Shown here piece after piece: positions 11,201 to 23,200 of a DNA stretch of 64,000 nt. The stretch is from contig JAZKJV010010132.1 of assembly GCA_037367405.1 (NCBI GenBank), positions 744,001 through 808,000 on the forward strand. Reading direction: 5' to 3'. Position 1 is the first letter of the stretch. Each line of letters starts with the position of its first letter. A model generated the notes under the pieces. It was not told the DNA's origin. It worked only from the letters and a program-made list of their open reading frames with translations, and did no database searches. Origin of the DNA: Ottelia alismoides (taxonomy: Eukaryota; Streptophyta; Magnoliopsida; Alismatales; Hydrocharitaceae). The position numbers and the translations under genes were made by a program.

Positions 11201-14200
11201 GAAACCTGAGGTAAAACACGACACAATTTCTAAAGCGGTAGATGGCCAAAGCGTAAATGCCATAGGAATGGCGAGACAGATCCAACAGGAAGAGAGGAGA
11301 GTCCGGCACATGGGGTCCAACTGAGACGATATAGGCCACCCTGCTCATAGCCACGCCCAATCACGTTACCCGTAAGGATGTCCTGAAAAATAAGAGAAGA
11401 TGGATCAAAAATTGCCCGGCAATGTAAATCCTTTGTAATTTGGCTAGTAGATAACAAGTTCATAGAGAAATCAAGAGCGTGCAACACATTTTTGAGGTGC
11501 ATAGATGATGTCAGGCTAATCTCCCCTTGACCAGTAATCGGGGAGTGCGTCCCATTAGCAATAATCACAGTACGACCTGGAGGAACCTGTCGGTAGGATG
11601 TAAGGAGACCTCGATGACCACATAGATGATGTGTGGCACCATAGTCCATAATCCATTCTAAAGTATCAGATCCACTACTGCTAGTGAATGCATAAGTACT
11701 ACTTGAGGTACTGGTGGATGCAGAGGTAGCAACGTCAGAATGATTCTCGGAAGTAGGCGCTGATGCAACATGATCGGATGGAGGAATGATATCCCTCAGA
11801 CGAGCTACAAGATCATCAAATCGCTGATCTAGAGAGGAAGCAGAAGGAGGTTCAATTTGTTCAGCTACTCGTGCTGAAGCAGGAAATCCATATTTGGAAT
11901 AGCACGTGTCCTCGGTATCATGGAAGGACATATCGATATCGATATCGTTTCGATATCGTGTCGATATCGATATATCGCCGATATATCGCTGATATATTGC
12001 TATATCTAGGAATCTTTCTAAATAAAATACCTGAAATCGGATATATCGATATATCGATTTCGATATCGGTCCCATGTCGATATCGATATATCGGCGATAT
12101 ATCGCCGATATATCGGGATACGGCCTTCCATGCTCGGTATGTCCAGAACGGTGGCGGAAGGTGTATGATGGTCGAACACGACCTCCTCTGCCTCGAGGTC
12201 CACGACCACGAAAGTGATGATGGCCCCACGACCTCGAGATGCTGCCATAGCTGAGGCGGTCTAATTAACAGTAGATGAAGGAACAGTAATACGACTCAGT
12301 CTATGAAAGGCTTCCTCCATCGGATGAATAGTGGATTTGCCAAGATCTGAGAACATGCTGCCTCGTACTCTGGATCAAGGGATGCCAGGAATACGCCAAC
12401 CATAGTGGCATTCCGGTACGTCTTCTGTTGCTCAGAAGTGGCTGTGAGAGGCATGAAGCTGTAGAGCTTCTCAAACATTCCACGTAAAGACATGTATAAT
12501 GAGTGTAGAGGCCGACCATTCTATTTGATTGTGAAGATGTCATGCTGGAGTTGCAGAATCTTCGTCTCATTCTTTGCATGTGGATATGCAACAATCAGAA
12601 TATCCTACATTGCTTTTGCAGTGGGCTGATGGAGAATATCATTGGCAATCTCAATTGCCAAAGTTCCTGATAGCCAAACATTGGCATATGCATCATCTGC
12701 CTCCCTTGAGGTGTTGACCCCAGTCTTCTCAGCAGGCTCTTCCTCATTAAGAATGTGCTTCTTACCGGTAGACTTCATCATACTCATGAACTGCATTGCC
12801 CACAGTTCGTAATTTGACTCGTCCATTTTCACAATAGGCAGAGGACCTTTGAAGGCGCTTGTAGATGAAATATCTGCCTTGCTTTCTGACATGATGATAA
12901 TAGAAGATTAGGTCTGTAGACTGAAGATATGATCGTCTACACTGACATTCACGAGTTTAGTTGCATGTATAGACTCAAGCAACCAAACCCTATTAACGTG
13001 GAAACGCAGGTGAGAGTCTCCTCTATAACGAAGATACCCTAGGGTTAGCCGAACCCTAGGACGTGGGACTGCTCGCAAGTCCTAAGAGGATGGCGTGTGA
13101 CAATGCACGGAGGGTTGAGATGCGCTGCAATAGCGCACAACGCAGGGCACGGAGATGCGTTGGAATGCGCAGGAATAACGCACATAGTACACGGTGCAAG
13201 CGCACGACGCTGGATGGACGCCGCACGCGCACGTGACCGAGTTGGAGGCGCGTGATCGGGGCTGGAGTCGCGGGACCGAGACTAGGGCTGAAGCGGCGCG
13301 AGCGCGAGGCCGAGGGCCTGGGAGGCGGCGCGCGCGGAGGGCTTGAAAGTGTAGGCTAGGGTTAGGGTTTGGTTCGAGAACTCCGGTCTAGGACCGTTGC
13401 CCTGATACCATGTTGGGAAAAATAAGAGACTTGTTTATTCCATACGCCCTAGGCTCTCTTATATAGGAGAGTAGCCTATGGGTAAATTAAATCAATAGTC
13501 CAAAGAAAAATATGAAACAATACAAAATAACATAACATATATATCTGTACAATTATGATTAAATACATTACTCCATGACATTTCAAGGCTAACATCATGG
13601 TTTAAACATCCAAGTTGTCGTATAACTCTCTTTTTTGGACTCTAAATCTGTAAGGAGTCAAGTAACTATGGATATGCAAGCACAATAATGGGTAACTCTC
13701 CGCAAAATTAAAAGTCCTTGATAAAATTTACTAAAGGGGCTAGATGTAACACAAGAGTCATACTAAAGAGTAGAGGCATTAGATTTAAGGACTCAAACAC
13801 CCAAATTTTTGTTCATATTGATTTATAAAGAACATGCATAACAAAGTAATAATAAGCTTAATACTTTAATAAACTAAAAAAATGCATTTTAGTGAATTAT
13901 GAGCTTAAGGACTTGAAAATACTTGTCTACGAAAGATGAAAACCCCACAATAAAAAAAGGAAAAAATATTGCAGAAAAAATAAAAAAAATCAGCAAACAA
14001 ATGAGACAGCGCCTCGAGGCACGCCTCGAGGCGTACGGCTCGAGGCGCGCCTCATAAGCCTCGAGGCGTAAGCCTCACTGAGGCTGCATGAGGCTATAGC
14101 CTCGAGACGTTTTTCCTTGTAAAACGCCTCGAGGCGTACGCCTCAGCGCCTCGAGACGCGTTTCTAAAACAATGTCTAAATATACCCTCATTACATGCAC

Positions 14201-17200
14201 TACATTAGAGAAATTATCCACCATGCCTTTCTCTCAAGATTTCATTCGAGCGTCACTCTTTGCATCAACCCGCTTCATTTTTTAGAGCTATTTTTTATAT
14301 GATATGTTTGCAATTTTTTTTCAATTATGATGAGCATCTATTAGCTTTATTCTTCATTTCATATTTATTTAAGGCTTTATAAATTGTCGTATTATTAAGT
14401 TCACCTTTTGCTTGTAAGGATTTTTGGTCTAGACCAGAGTGTTGTAAGCGGTTTAGTTATTTGTCGAGAAATAACTCGTTAGTGGATTAGTTTATCAATG
14501 TGATTGATCGGAAATCCCAAGACAGGGACTTGAGGTGTGAATGTTTTCTGATGGTTTCCATGGTAAAATTCTTTTGTATTGTGGTTGCGTTTGTACAGTA
14601 AATGGTTTCATATCTTTGTGGTGTTTATTTAATTTGATATTATTTATTGCCCATAATATCTTCTTTTAGCCATCCAAAAAGCACGGTCATTTGGTATATG
14701 GTATCTGATCTATGTTTGCAAAGAGGATGTAAGTGAAATTCACGCATATAACCACTATCGCCAAGTCCTATGTAGGATGATCTATTGTAATTCATGTATT
14801 GTTTAATGGTAATAATTTTGTTTATTGGAAGATTACCATGTAGATATGTTTGGAATCCATGAGATACAGAATATGTGATGATATTCATTCCGATTACTAG
14901 TGGTACAAAATTAAAAATGGAGTTGTCATCACAAATGACAAAGACTAATGCACTAAACAACTCGAACGCCTAATGCCTTATTGTGCAAGGTGACCAAGGA
15001 GGAATTCAACCTCATATCCTTATGCAAAACAACCTCGAAATTTAGAGAAACTATGTGTGAGACTTGGAACTATGTCCAAGATTACATAAACTTGAGTAAA
15101 TATATCACAACAAATATATGAGTTTTTCGGTATGAACAAATGCAATTATGGAGATGTATACTCATTTCATGGAAATAATAAACTCACATCCAAACTTGGA
15201 TGTGTAAATCTAAGAAGCCAAACTCATGAAAAATCTCCCTAGTTTGCAATTATCGAGTAGAGGATTGCAACTGTAGTGATTAAGGAAGCAAATGATCTAG
15301 AGATGCTTTGTGGTTTGATCTAATTGGATAGACTCTTGCTTACAATGTCCAGAAGAAACAGGAAAGAAAAATCGATCTAGTTATATATGTGTCAACAAGA
15401 CAGCAACATACCGAGTTAACCTACACTTAGTCATCTATAAAAAAGAGTGAAGTGAAAGTCAGGATGAGTACCAAAGGCCCCTATAGTGATGCTGGGCTCG
15501 TGTCTAAATATATATGATTGAGGGGTGCGATGGACAGACTTGGAGACATGGGTTGTAAACTTAACTCTTTTATATTGTGCACTGTTGTGGACGATCACGA
15601 GGTTAGGCATTGGATTATAAATTTGATATTTGCTGAAGAGGGGAGGTTTGATATTTGCTGAAGAGGGCATGTAGTCTGGGATTTCCGTTATGATAGTCCA
15701 ATGAAAGCGTACCTACAACTTTGTTAATTACCCCGTTGATAGGGCGTTGAGCTATCTATTTTATATTTTTAACGACATGTTACAAGTTTGCTGTTAAGAT
15801 CATGGATCGAAATATCCTGATATATCCTCGATATATCAACCATATATCCATATCAACAATTTGGGGGATACCGATATTACCCTAGATATCGATATCAACC
15901 GATATCACGCGATATATCAATGATATGTTATTTAGTATCATCGATATTAATGAAATTTTAAGTATTTAGTGCAGCCTTCCTTATTTCAAGTTATATCATC
16001 GTTTTCATGTCGATATCGATGCTCTATTATCGATATCAACGATGTTAGTTGAATTCACTGCTTGTTTTGTAAGGAATAAAGCTTGGAAGTTAATTTTGTA
16101 TTCTTTTAGCTTTAAAAGTTAAGTGGCTGCGATTTTCTAGCCACTCCCTATGTTAACACATTTGGAAACAAACCTAAAACGAATAAATAGTTAAATTTAT
16201 GATTTGTGTCATGTCTCAAAATACCATGATATACCAGTTATATATTGACATCGATAGATGGAGGCTTTCAATATACGGGTGTATATCAAGTTATATGTCA
16301 AAGGACCTAGTCTTAGAAGAGATGACTATGATATCTTGCGAGATATCTACGAAATATCGATAATTTGTTTCATATCAATAAAAATATTAAGATTTCAATA
16401 CAAAATTTCTCAGATATCGATAGATATCAATCAGAAACCATTGATATGGCGTCGATATTGCTCAATATCACATATTTTTTAATTTTTATTCTATTTTTCT
16501 GGAGTTTGTTTTATATCTAGTCTTGGTAAATACACCTCATTCTTGCATATAAGTGTGTATTTATATGCTATTATTGCTTTAAGAACTAGTATGATCTTAG
16601 TTTGCAATAGAAACACTTTTTACATCTTTTATGATATTTCCATCGATATTGTTGATATACCCCAGTATATCTCCCATATATCCCTTTTCGGACTGACCGA
16701 TACAATGTCAATATCGATATTTCGAACCTTGGATTAGACATTACCAATGATCATTACATGAAACTCAGATGTAAACCTTTCCCTCCTTGATTAACCTAAT
16801 AATATAGCTAATATGGATCCATACTTGCATGCTTTCGATAATATTTTTGAACACAGAAAGGTTCGGGGGAGACACGTGGTCGTGTTCGCCCCAATTTTAT
16901 TAAAAAGCGAGAAGAGGGAGATGGGGAGAGAGGTACAAAGTGATACCAAGCACCCGGGATCAAGAGGATCCCTGTCTAAATCACAGTCCACAATCCCAGA
17001 CACCACACCCGACTATAGCGTCACCGCAGCAACCACTCATTCAAAAGATCAGTTTGTTTATGTAAAGGAGCGCTGCATTAGAGAGTTTGCGGTTGATGCT
17101 AGATTGCTTCCTATGCTTGACCTTATTTGCGAAATGGTTCTTGAAGTTTGGAGTGCGGCCCTTGAAGAATTCAAAGTCAGGCTTTTTGAGATGTGGACAC

Positions 17201-20200
17201 TAGAATTAAACTATTGTAATTGTATTTATCCTTTTTGAGATGTGGACACTAGAATTAAACTATTGTAATTGTATTTATCCTTGATGGACTACATGAGGGG
17301 GGTGAGGGGAGGAGATGAGATAGAAGAGTCACAAGGCACTTTGGGAGTTTTTTAAGCTGGAAAGGGTGGAGGAGGTGTCCTTGTGGAGGAAACATGCGTA
17401 CATGGTCAAGGAGAATGATATGAAGATTTATATCTAATGGGGGTAGTAGTCGTCGTGAACTTGGCTTAATGAGGGGGATGTTGACATTAGGTTTTTCTAT
17501 CTGACAGTCACCTCTAACACATGATTATTTTTTTTTGAAGCTTAAAAGAGGGGGAGACACTCAGCGGTGTTCACCCCAATATATTAAAAAGGAAAAGCAA
17601 AATAAAATTTACTAAGAGTAAAGGAAAGGAAAAAGAGCCGACCATCCGAGAGGAGGGCCGCATACAGAGCAGTACCCCGAAAAAACCCAAAAGCTACCCC
17701 TAGGCCCAATCCTCCAGAAGTCGCATAGCACGTATAATGATATTCTCCCTGTAGAACCTTTGAGACGAAAAGATTGCCTCATTCCTCCCCAGCCATGTGC
17801 TCCAAATCCTTGCAAGAGGGTCCAAGAGAAGCTTCCTATCCCGACCCCGTGAAGAGACCAGGCTCTCACACACAGCCGGAAAGGAAACCGCATTGAGCCA
17901 AGGGACATCCAACCAAAGCGAGCGAACAAGATGGCATTCAAAGAACAGGTGGGTGATAGATTCCCGTTCCGCACCACAGAGACCGCACGTCGGATCAATA
18001 TTCGGCAAGAAAACAACACAACGATCGCGAGTCAGAAGCCTACCACGACGAAGGAGCCAGAAGAACACACTAATGCGCTCCGGAAGTCTGAGGGACCAAA
18101 GGAAACGACAATCGCGTGCCAAGAGATCGTCCACAGCAACCACAGACGGAGAAAGAGCCAAATACGCCTTACGCGAGGAGAAAGACCCATCCTTCCAAGA
18201 CCAGTGATTACGCCCATGAGACGGGCGAGGGGCATCAACAAGGAGAGCCAAAAGTGAAAGGAAGTCATCCAGCCGGCGCTCCGAAAGGCTGTCAGCGATC
18301 CTTAGACACCAGGAGCCGTTATCCCAACAAGAGGCGACAGAGGCCTCCTTGTTTTCGACCATAGCGAAGAGACGCGGGAACAACAGATTGAGCACACCAC
18401 GACCAGCCCAGTCATCAGTCCAGAATCTGAAAGAATTCCCATTGCCCAACACAGGCTCAAAGAGAGACCGATTTAGCCCAAAGACCTTCGTCACACCGCG
18501 CCATAAAGGAGAGATTGTGCAGACAGAGTTGCCCCTAAAGCCGGCCGAGAAGGCGTCACCAAGCAAAGCCCGCAAAGCAGTAATCATAAAGTTATCGTCA
18601 TTACCCCACACACGCGCAACCCATTTAAGCAACATATAATTGTTAACCGCCTCCAGCCGGCGGACCCCTAAGCCCCCCGTTGCTTAGGAATAGTGATGTC
18701 GTCCCAGGCAACCAAGAGAATCCCCCTTGTTTCACCACCATTTTTTCCCCACAGGAAACGACGCATGCATCTCTCCAGCCTCAAAAGAGTCCCTTTTGGC
18801 AAGCCACGGACCGATAAAAAATAGATTGGAATAGATGCAAGAACCGCCTTAAGAAGAATCAACCGCCCGCCCCTGGAAAGCATCACCGCACGCCAACCCG
18901 CCAGGCGAGCCTCCATCTTCTCCACGAGAGGCCTCCAATCGCGCAGGCGAGGGCGACCAACAGTAAGAGGGATACCAAGATAATCAAACGGAAGAGAGGA
19001 CATACTTGAACCCAGCAGACGCGCACATTCCATGGCCTCCACCTCCGGCAAGCCAAAAGGCACCACTTTAGATTTTGACGCATTGATCGCCAACTCGGAT
19101 GCCTCGGAGAAAAGATTTACAGTCGCGGCCATCCCTGCCACTGCATCAGTCCCCCCCTCAACGAAACAAAGAGTATCATCGGCGAACTGGATATAATGGA
19201 CATGGAGATCCCCACAGGAGCAGCCCCGCGTCAGGCCAGCCACAGCCACCCCCTCGATCATCCGAGGCAGGACATCCGCCGCGAGCACAAAAAGAAGAGG
19301 TGCAAGAGGGCACCCTTGTCGAACACCCCGACGCGGCTGGAAAAAGCCCCCAACAGGGCTGCCATTGAGCATAACAGAGAGAGAAGCCGTGGAAACACAT
19401 CGTCGCATCCAAGAGATCCAAACCACTGGAAATCCCCGCCGACGCAGGACAGACCATAGAAATCGCCAATCAAGGCAATCGTATGCCTTGGCAAAGTCAA
19501 TCTTCCATAAAATTCCTTGAGTTTTCGACCGCCGCCACGCTCCAACAATCTCCGAGGCCAACGCATAGCAATCAGAAATATTACGACCACGAATGAATGC
19601 CGCCTGTGTAGGGGAAACCAATGACGCAAGCAAGGGAGCAAGACGCCTAGCCAAAGCCTTAGCAATGATAAGATATATCCCGTTGGACATAGATATCGGG
19701 CGAAAATCCTCAATACGCGTGGCCGGGTGAATTTTAGGAATCAACGTGATAAGGGACTTATTAATTTTGTTAAACCCACTGTTACCCGCAGCAAATACAT
19801 GGGCAACCGCCAACACATCGCCACCCACGACATCCCAAAAATCGCGGTAGAAGGCCACGGGGAAACCATCCGGACCCGGCCCGGCATTGTCATTAAGATC
19901 CCAGACCGCCTCTTTCATCTCCGCCATAGAGAAAGGCCGCACCAAAACAAAGCTTCCGAAGCAGAAATGGACGAGGCACCCTGCCCCAGCCAACGCCAGC
20001 GGCGAGGAGCACCGGAGCCAAACGCAATCTTGAAGTGGTGCACGAAAGCAGCGCCAATCTCCCTATCACCGGTAATGCGGGAGCTATTCACCAATATTGA
20101 GCGAATGGAATTGATTCGCCGGCGACCACTAGCCACGCGGTGGAAGTAAGCAGTATTCGCATCCCCCTCCTTAATCCATTTCAAGCGAGAACGCTGACGC

Positions 20201-23200
20201 CATTCAGCATTTTGTTTCTTGTCCTCCGCCCTAACAATATCAAGAGCCGAGGCACGTTCGTGGAGTTCCACCGAAGACAAATCACGGTCATTCTCGAGAG
20301 TGTCCAGCCGCAAAATAGTATCTTCTGTCGCCGCTCTGACGGCCGCACGGTTGAGTCGCGTCTCCCTCTTGAAAGAGGCCAGCATGAGACGCAGCGAAGA
20401 GAGCTTTTGAACCAAACGAGAAGCAGCAGAGCCCGGAACAGAAACCTTAGACCAAAAATCGCGCACCTTATCTCTGAAAGTGGACTCGAGGAGCCAGCTC
20501 CTTTCATAGCGAAAAATACCCCGAGGGATAATCTCTTCCCCGGAGTCCCAAACAATAGGATTGTGATCGGAAATAGAACGTGGCCTAGAAGCCACCCAGC
20601 ACAGCGGGAAAAGATACATGGATTTACCATTTGCAAGGAACCGATCAATTCGCGAGCGGGAAGAGTTATTACGCCATGTGTAAGAAATATCATTGGGCAC
20701 AAGGGGCTCCAAAGCCAAATCCAAGATGAGCGCAAGAAAATCCGCCGAGCCGGGGTCCCGCCCCCCGCGGCCACGCGGCCGATCCGCGGCCAGAGCAGTA
20801 ACGTTGAAGTCGCCTCCCATTAGCCAAGGCACATCCGCATAATCAGCGGCCATGTCCCTCAAATCCTCCCAAAGCTCCCTGCGCCGCACATGACAAGTAG
20901 GAGCGTAGATAGCCGTAAGAGCAAAAGAAACATTGGAATCAATGCGAGACAAAACCACAGTCAAGGAATGTCTCCCCACGCGCATGGATTCGAAGTTGAA
21001 AGTCCCCGAGCGCCAAGCAATAATAATTCCACCCGAACTACCAACAGCATCCAAAGAACGAAAATCGTCAATCGCAAGAGATCCGAAAGAGCGCCAAAGG
21101 GACGCATCAACACCAGAAAGCTTTGATTCGAGAAGAAAAGCCACATCACAATTCCAATCGGAGAGGCGCGAGCCCAAGGCTGAGAAACTATCCACCTGAG
21201 ACCGTTTTTTATGATAATTGTTTTAAACTAGGAAAACTTATGTTTTCATTGGTATCTTTCTGCCCATTCAGTTCGAATGGCGGCTGAACATCTGGAAAAT
21301 GGGAGTTTTAATTGTTTGGATGAGTAAACGGCAAGCGATTAGCTGCAAGTGCCACTTACCTCTGTGATTTCCTTTAACTTGTGCAAACAAACGATCTCTG
21401 ACTTGAAATTACCAATGTTTGAGACAGAGACTCAGTTCCATGAATTCTACACATGAACACATGATTATTAGTGACAAAGTTTTTTTTTTGAATGCATTTG
21501 CTAAGGAGGTCGAGGGTCATGATGCGATGGGTCATCCCCGATTAATCACTCAAGAGATTCTAATCACTTTATTCAAAAGGAAACTGGAGCAGAAAAGGAG
21601 GTGGGGGGCAATTTGACTCATTGTTGAAGTTGGGAAAGGACTTATGACAAAATATCTAGAAAGGAGGTTTCTACGTCAGTCGACGGATTAAAGCAGGTGG
21701 GTTCCCTAGGCCTAGGTGGATTTTTTTAGTTAGACTAATATGATGGAGGTAGCACACGATTTTTGGCAGGGAAGCTCGAGCTTTAATTGATGCAATTGAG
21801 GATTTCCAACTGATTGCACTTCACAATGATGTCTCTTAACTTGTGGAGAATGTGTTGGAAAATCGATGCTAGAATATTATTGTTGGGGTGATGTAATTTT
21901 AGTTGACTTTTGTTGAGGGGATATTGATTTTGGGCAATTTCGTTATGGCTTTAGTGGTGATGGTTGCTTGGGGAGAAGAGAGACCGCATCTTTAAGGTGG
22001 AAAGTGGACTTTCACAGTCGTATGGCATAGTGAGTTGGTGCTTCCTTTGGATTTTTTCAGGGTGATGTGCTCTTACAATATCATTTTTTATGTTTATTAA
22101 TATTATACTATATGTAAGGTGGGGCCGCACATACAAGGTTGTCCCTTGAACCCCCTCCTTTTCGACATCACATTGAATGCTTTAGTTGCTTGTAAATGTT
22201 AATGTAATACATGATTGAAGATTCTTTAAGGATTTATCTAGGCGAGGATTCGTAATCTTGTATCTTTCTTGCAACATGCTGATGATATGATTTGCTTCAT
22301 GGAAGGGGGCAAATCAGAGGCACTAGGATAAGTGTTTTCTGAAGAAAAAGAGGGTGTAGCCCCCAAAATGGAGTTCATTGCAATTTTATTCCATTAGTAC
22401 GTGATTACAAGATGACAAGATTACATACCCATACAACACCAAACAACGAAACTACACTCCATTCCATAAAGCCAACAAAGCCTTGCGATGACCCAACATC
22501 CTCTCATAAATGAAAGGATGCCCTTTAAAGAATTTCTTATTTCTAGCACACCAAATGGCCTAGAGGATGGCAAAAGGACCAACCGCGTCCTCTTGAGAAT
22601 TGCCACAAGTCATCCTAATCGAGCTCCAGCATGTCGCGTTGTCCTTCGGGTACAACCACGGCACTGCCGTTCCCACACCTCGACCGACGTCTCGCACCGA
22701 AAAAAGATATGCTCGTAGCTCCTGCTCAATACCGCATCTATCGCACATGAAGTCCTCGATGCCCAAGAGTCTCACCATGCGCACCTTGGAGAGCAGCCAC
22801 CCACGTCTTGCCAACCACAAAAAGACCTCGATCTGCATAGGAACTATGCTAGTCCAAATAATTCTGTAGTCCCAAATATTCTCCTCTCGTAAAGTCCCGC
22901 ACTGCCCGTTGAGCTCTCTATACGCCTTCTTTACCGAGAACCTCCCCTCCTTCCACACGAAGTGGTCCCTGCCCTCACTGGGGCCACCCGTATCTGCCAG
23001 ATCCCTCAGGAGGGCCACGACCTCATTGCATCTCTGGTCTGACAACGCCGAAGTGAAAGATGTACACCAAGAGCCCTCCGCCAAAACCTCACCCACCTTG
23101 GCCCCTGTCCTCTGCGATTGCGAAAAGTCATGGGTACTTCATACTGAGCGGACCCATCCCCAGCCAATCATCCAACTAGAAATTAAAGCCGCGCCCATCC

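Larger units (their letters stand above)
7316..13551 (-). mobile_element. Ty1/copia retrotransposon 1 (minus strand, decayed)
   Basis: Two short LTRs (145 and 141 bp) bound a gag-PR-IN-RT-RNaseH order read on the minus strand, which is the copia gene order. The LTRs run TG...CA in the element's sense. Flanking 5-mers are GTTAT and ATTAT, a near-perfect target duplication. The primer site matches initiator Met tRNA and a G-rich tract precedes the 3' LTR. Frameshifts and stops break the polyprotein, and two other elements have inserted into it. The leader between the primer site and gag (12893-13398) has no gene. It is non-functional. Confidence 0.92.
7162..14174. mobile_element. hAT-type element with CpG-rich GAGGCG ends, split by a copia
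   Basis: A perfect 8-bp duplication, TCTAAATA, flanks the block (7154-7161 and 14175-14182). The ends are inverted: CAAGATTTTAAAAAGCG at the left and, reverse-complemented, CATTGTTTTAGAAACGCG at the right. Both arms are full of GCCTCGAGGC-type palindromes and GAGGCGT words (7175-7255 and 14005-14165). The 8-bp duplication places it with hAT elements. Without the copia and its 5-bp duplication the element is about 770 bp and codes for nothing, so it is non-autonomous. Confidence 0.75.
17530..21455 (-). mobile_element. L1-type LINE 1 (minus strand, 5' truncated)
   Basis: A 14-bp target duplication, AACACATGATTATT, flanks the unit (17516-17529 and 21456-21469). On the + strand it begins with a T run (17528-17536), that is a minus-strand poly(A) tail. 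It carries ORF2 from within the endonuclease through RT to the zf-RVT region. ORF1 is absent. Bases 21198-21455 next to the 5' junction show no LINE similarity. It inserted into the older + strand LINE. Confidence 0.9.

Noticed and set aside
11928..12125. CRISPR-like or satellite array of CGATAT repeats
   Set aside because: The repeats have no uniform unit or spacers, and the block has MITE ends with an 8-bp target duplication in a plant genome.
11871..12254. ORFs rich in IYRRYIGDIS on both strands
   Set aside because: These are translations of the CGATAT words of the 214-bp MITE, not proteins. The same applies at 16258-16737 and 42417-42723.
17797..18639. Long + strand ORFs opposite L1-1 (also 19727-21199)
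   Set aside because: They are shadows of the minus-strand LINE ORF2. They have no family resemblance, while the minus frames show endonuclease, RT and zf-RVT motifs.
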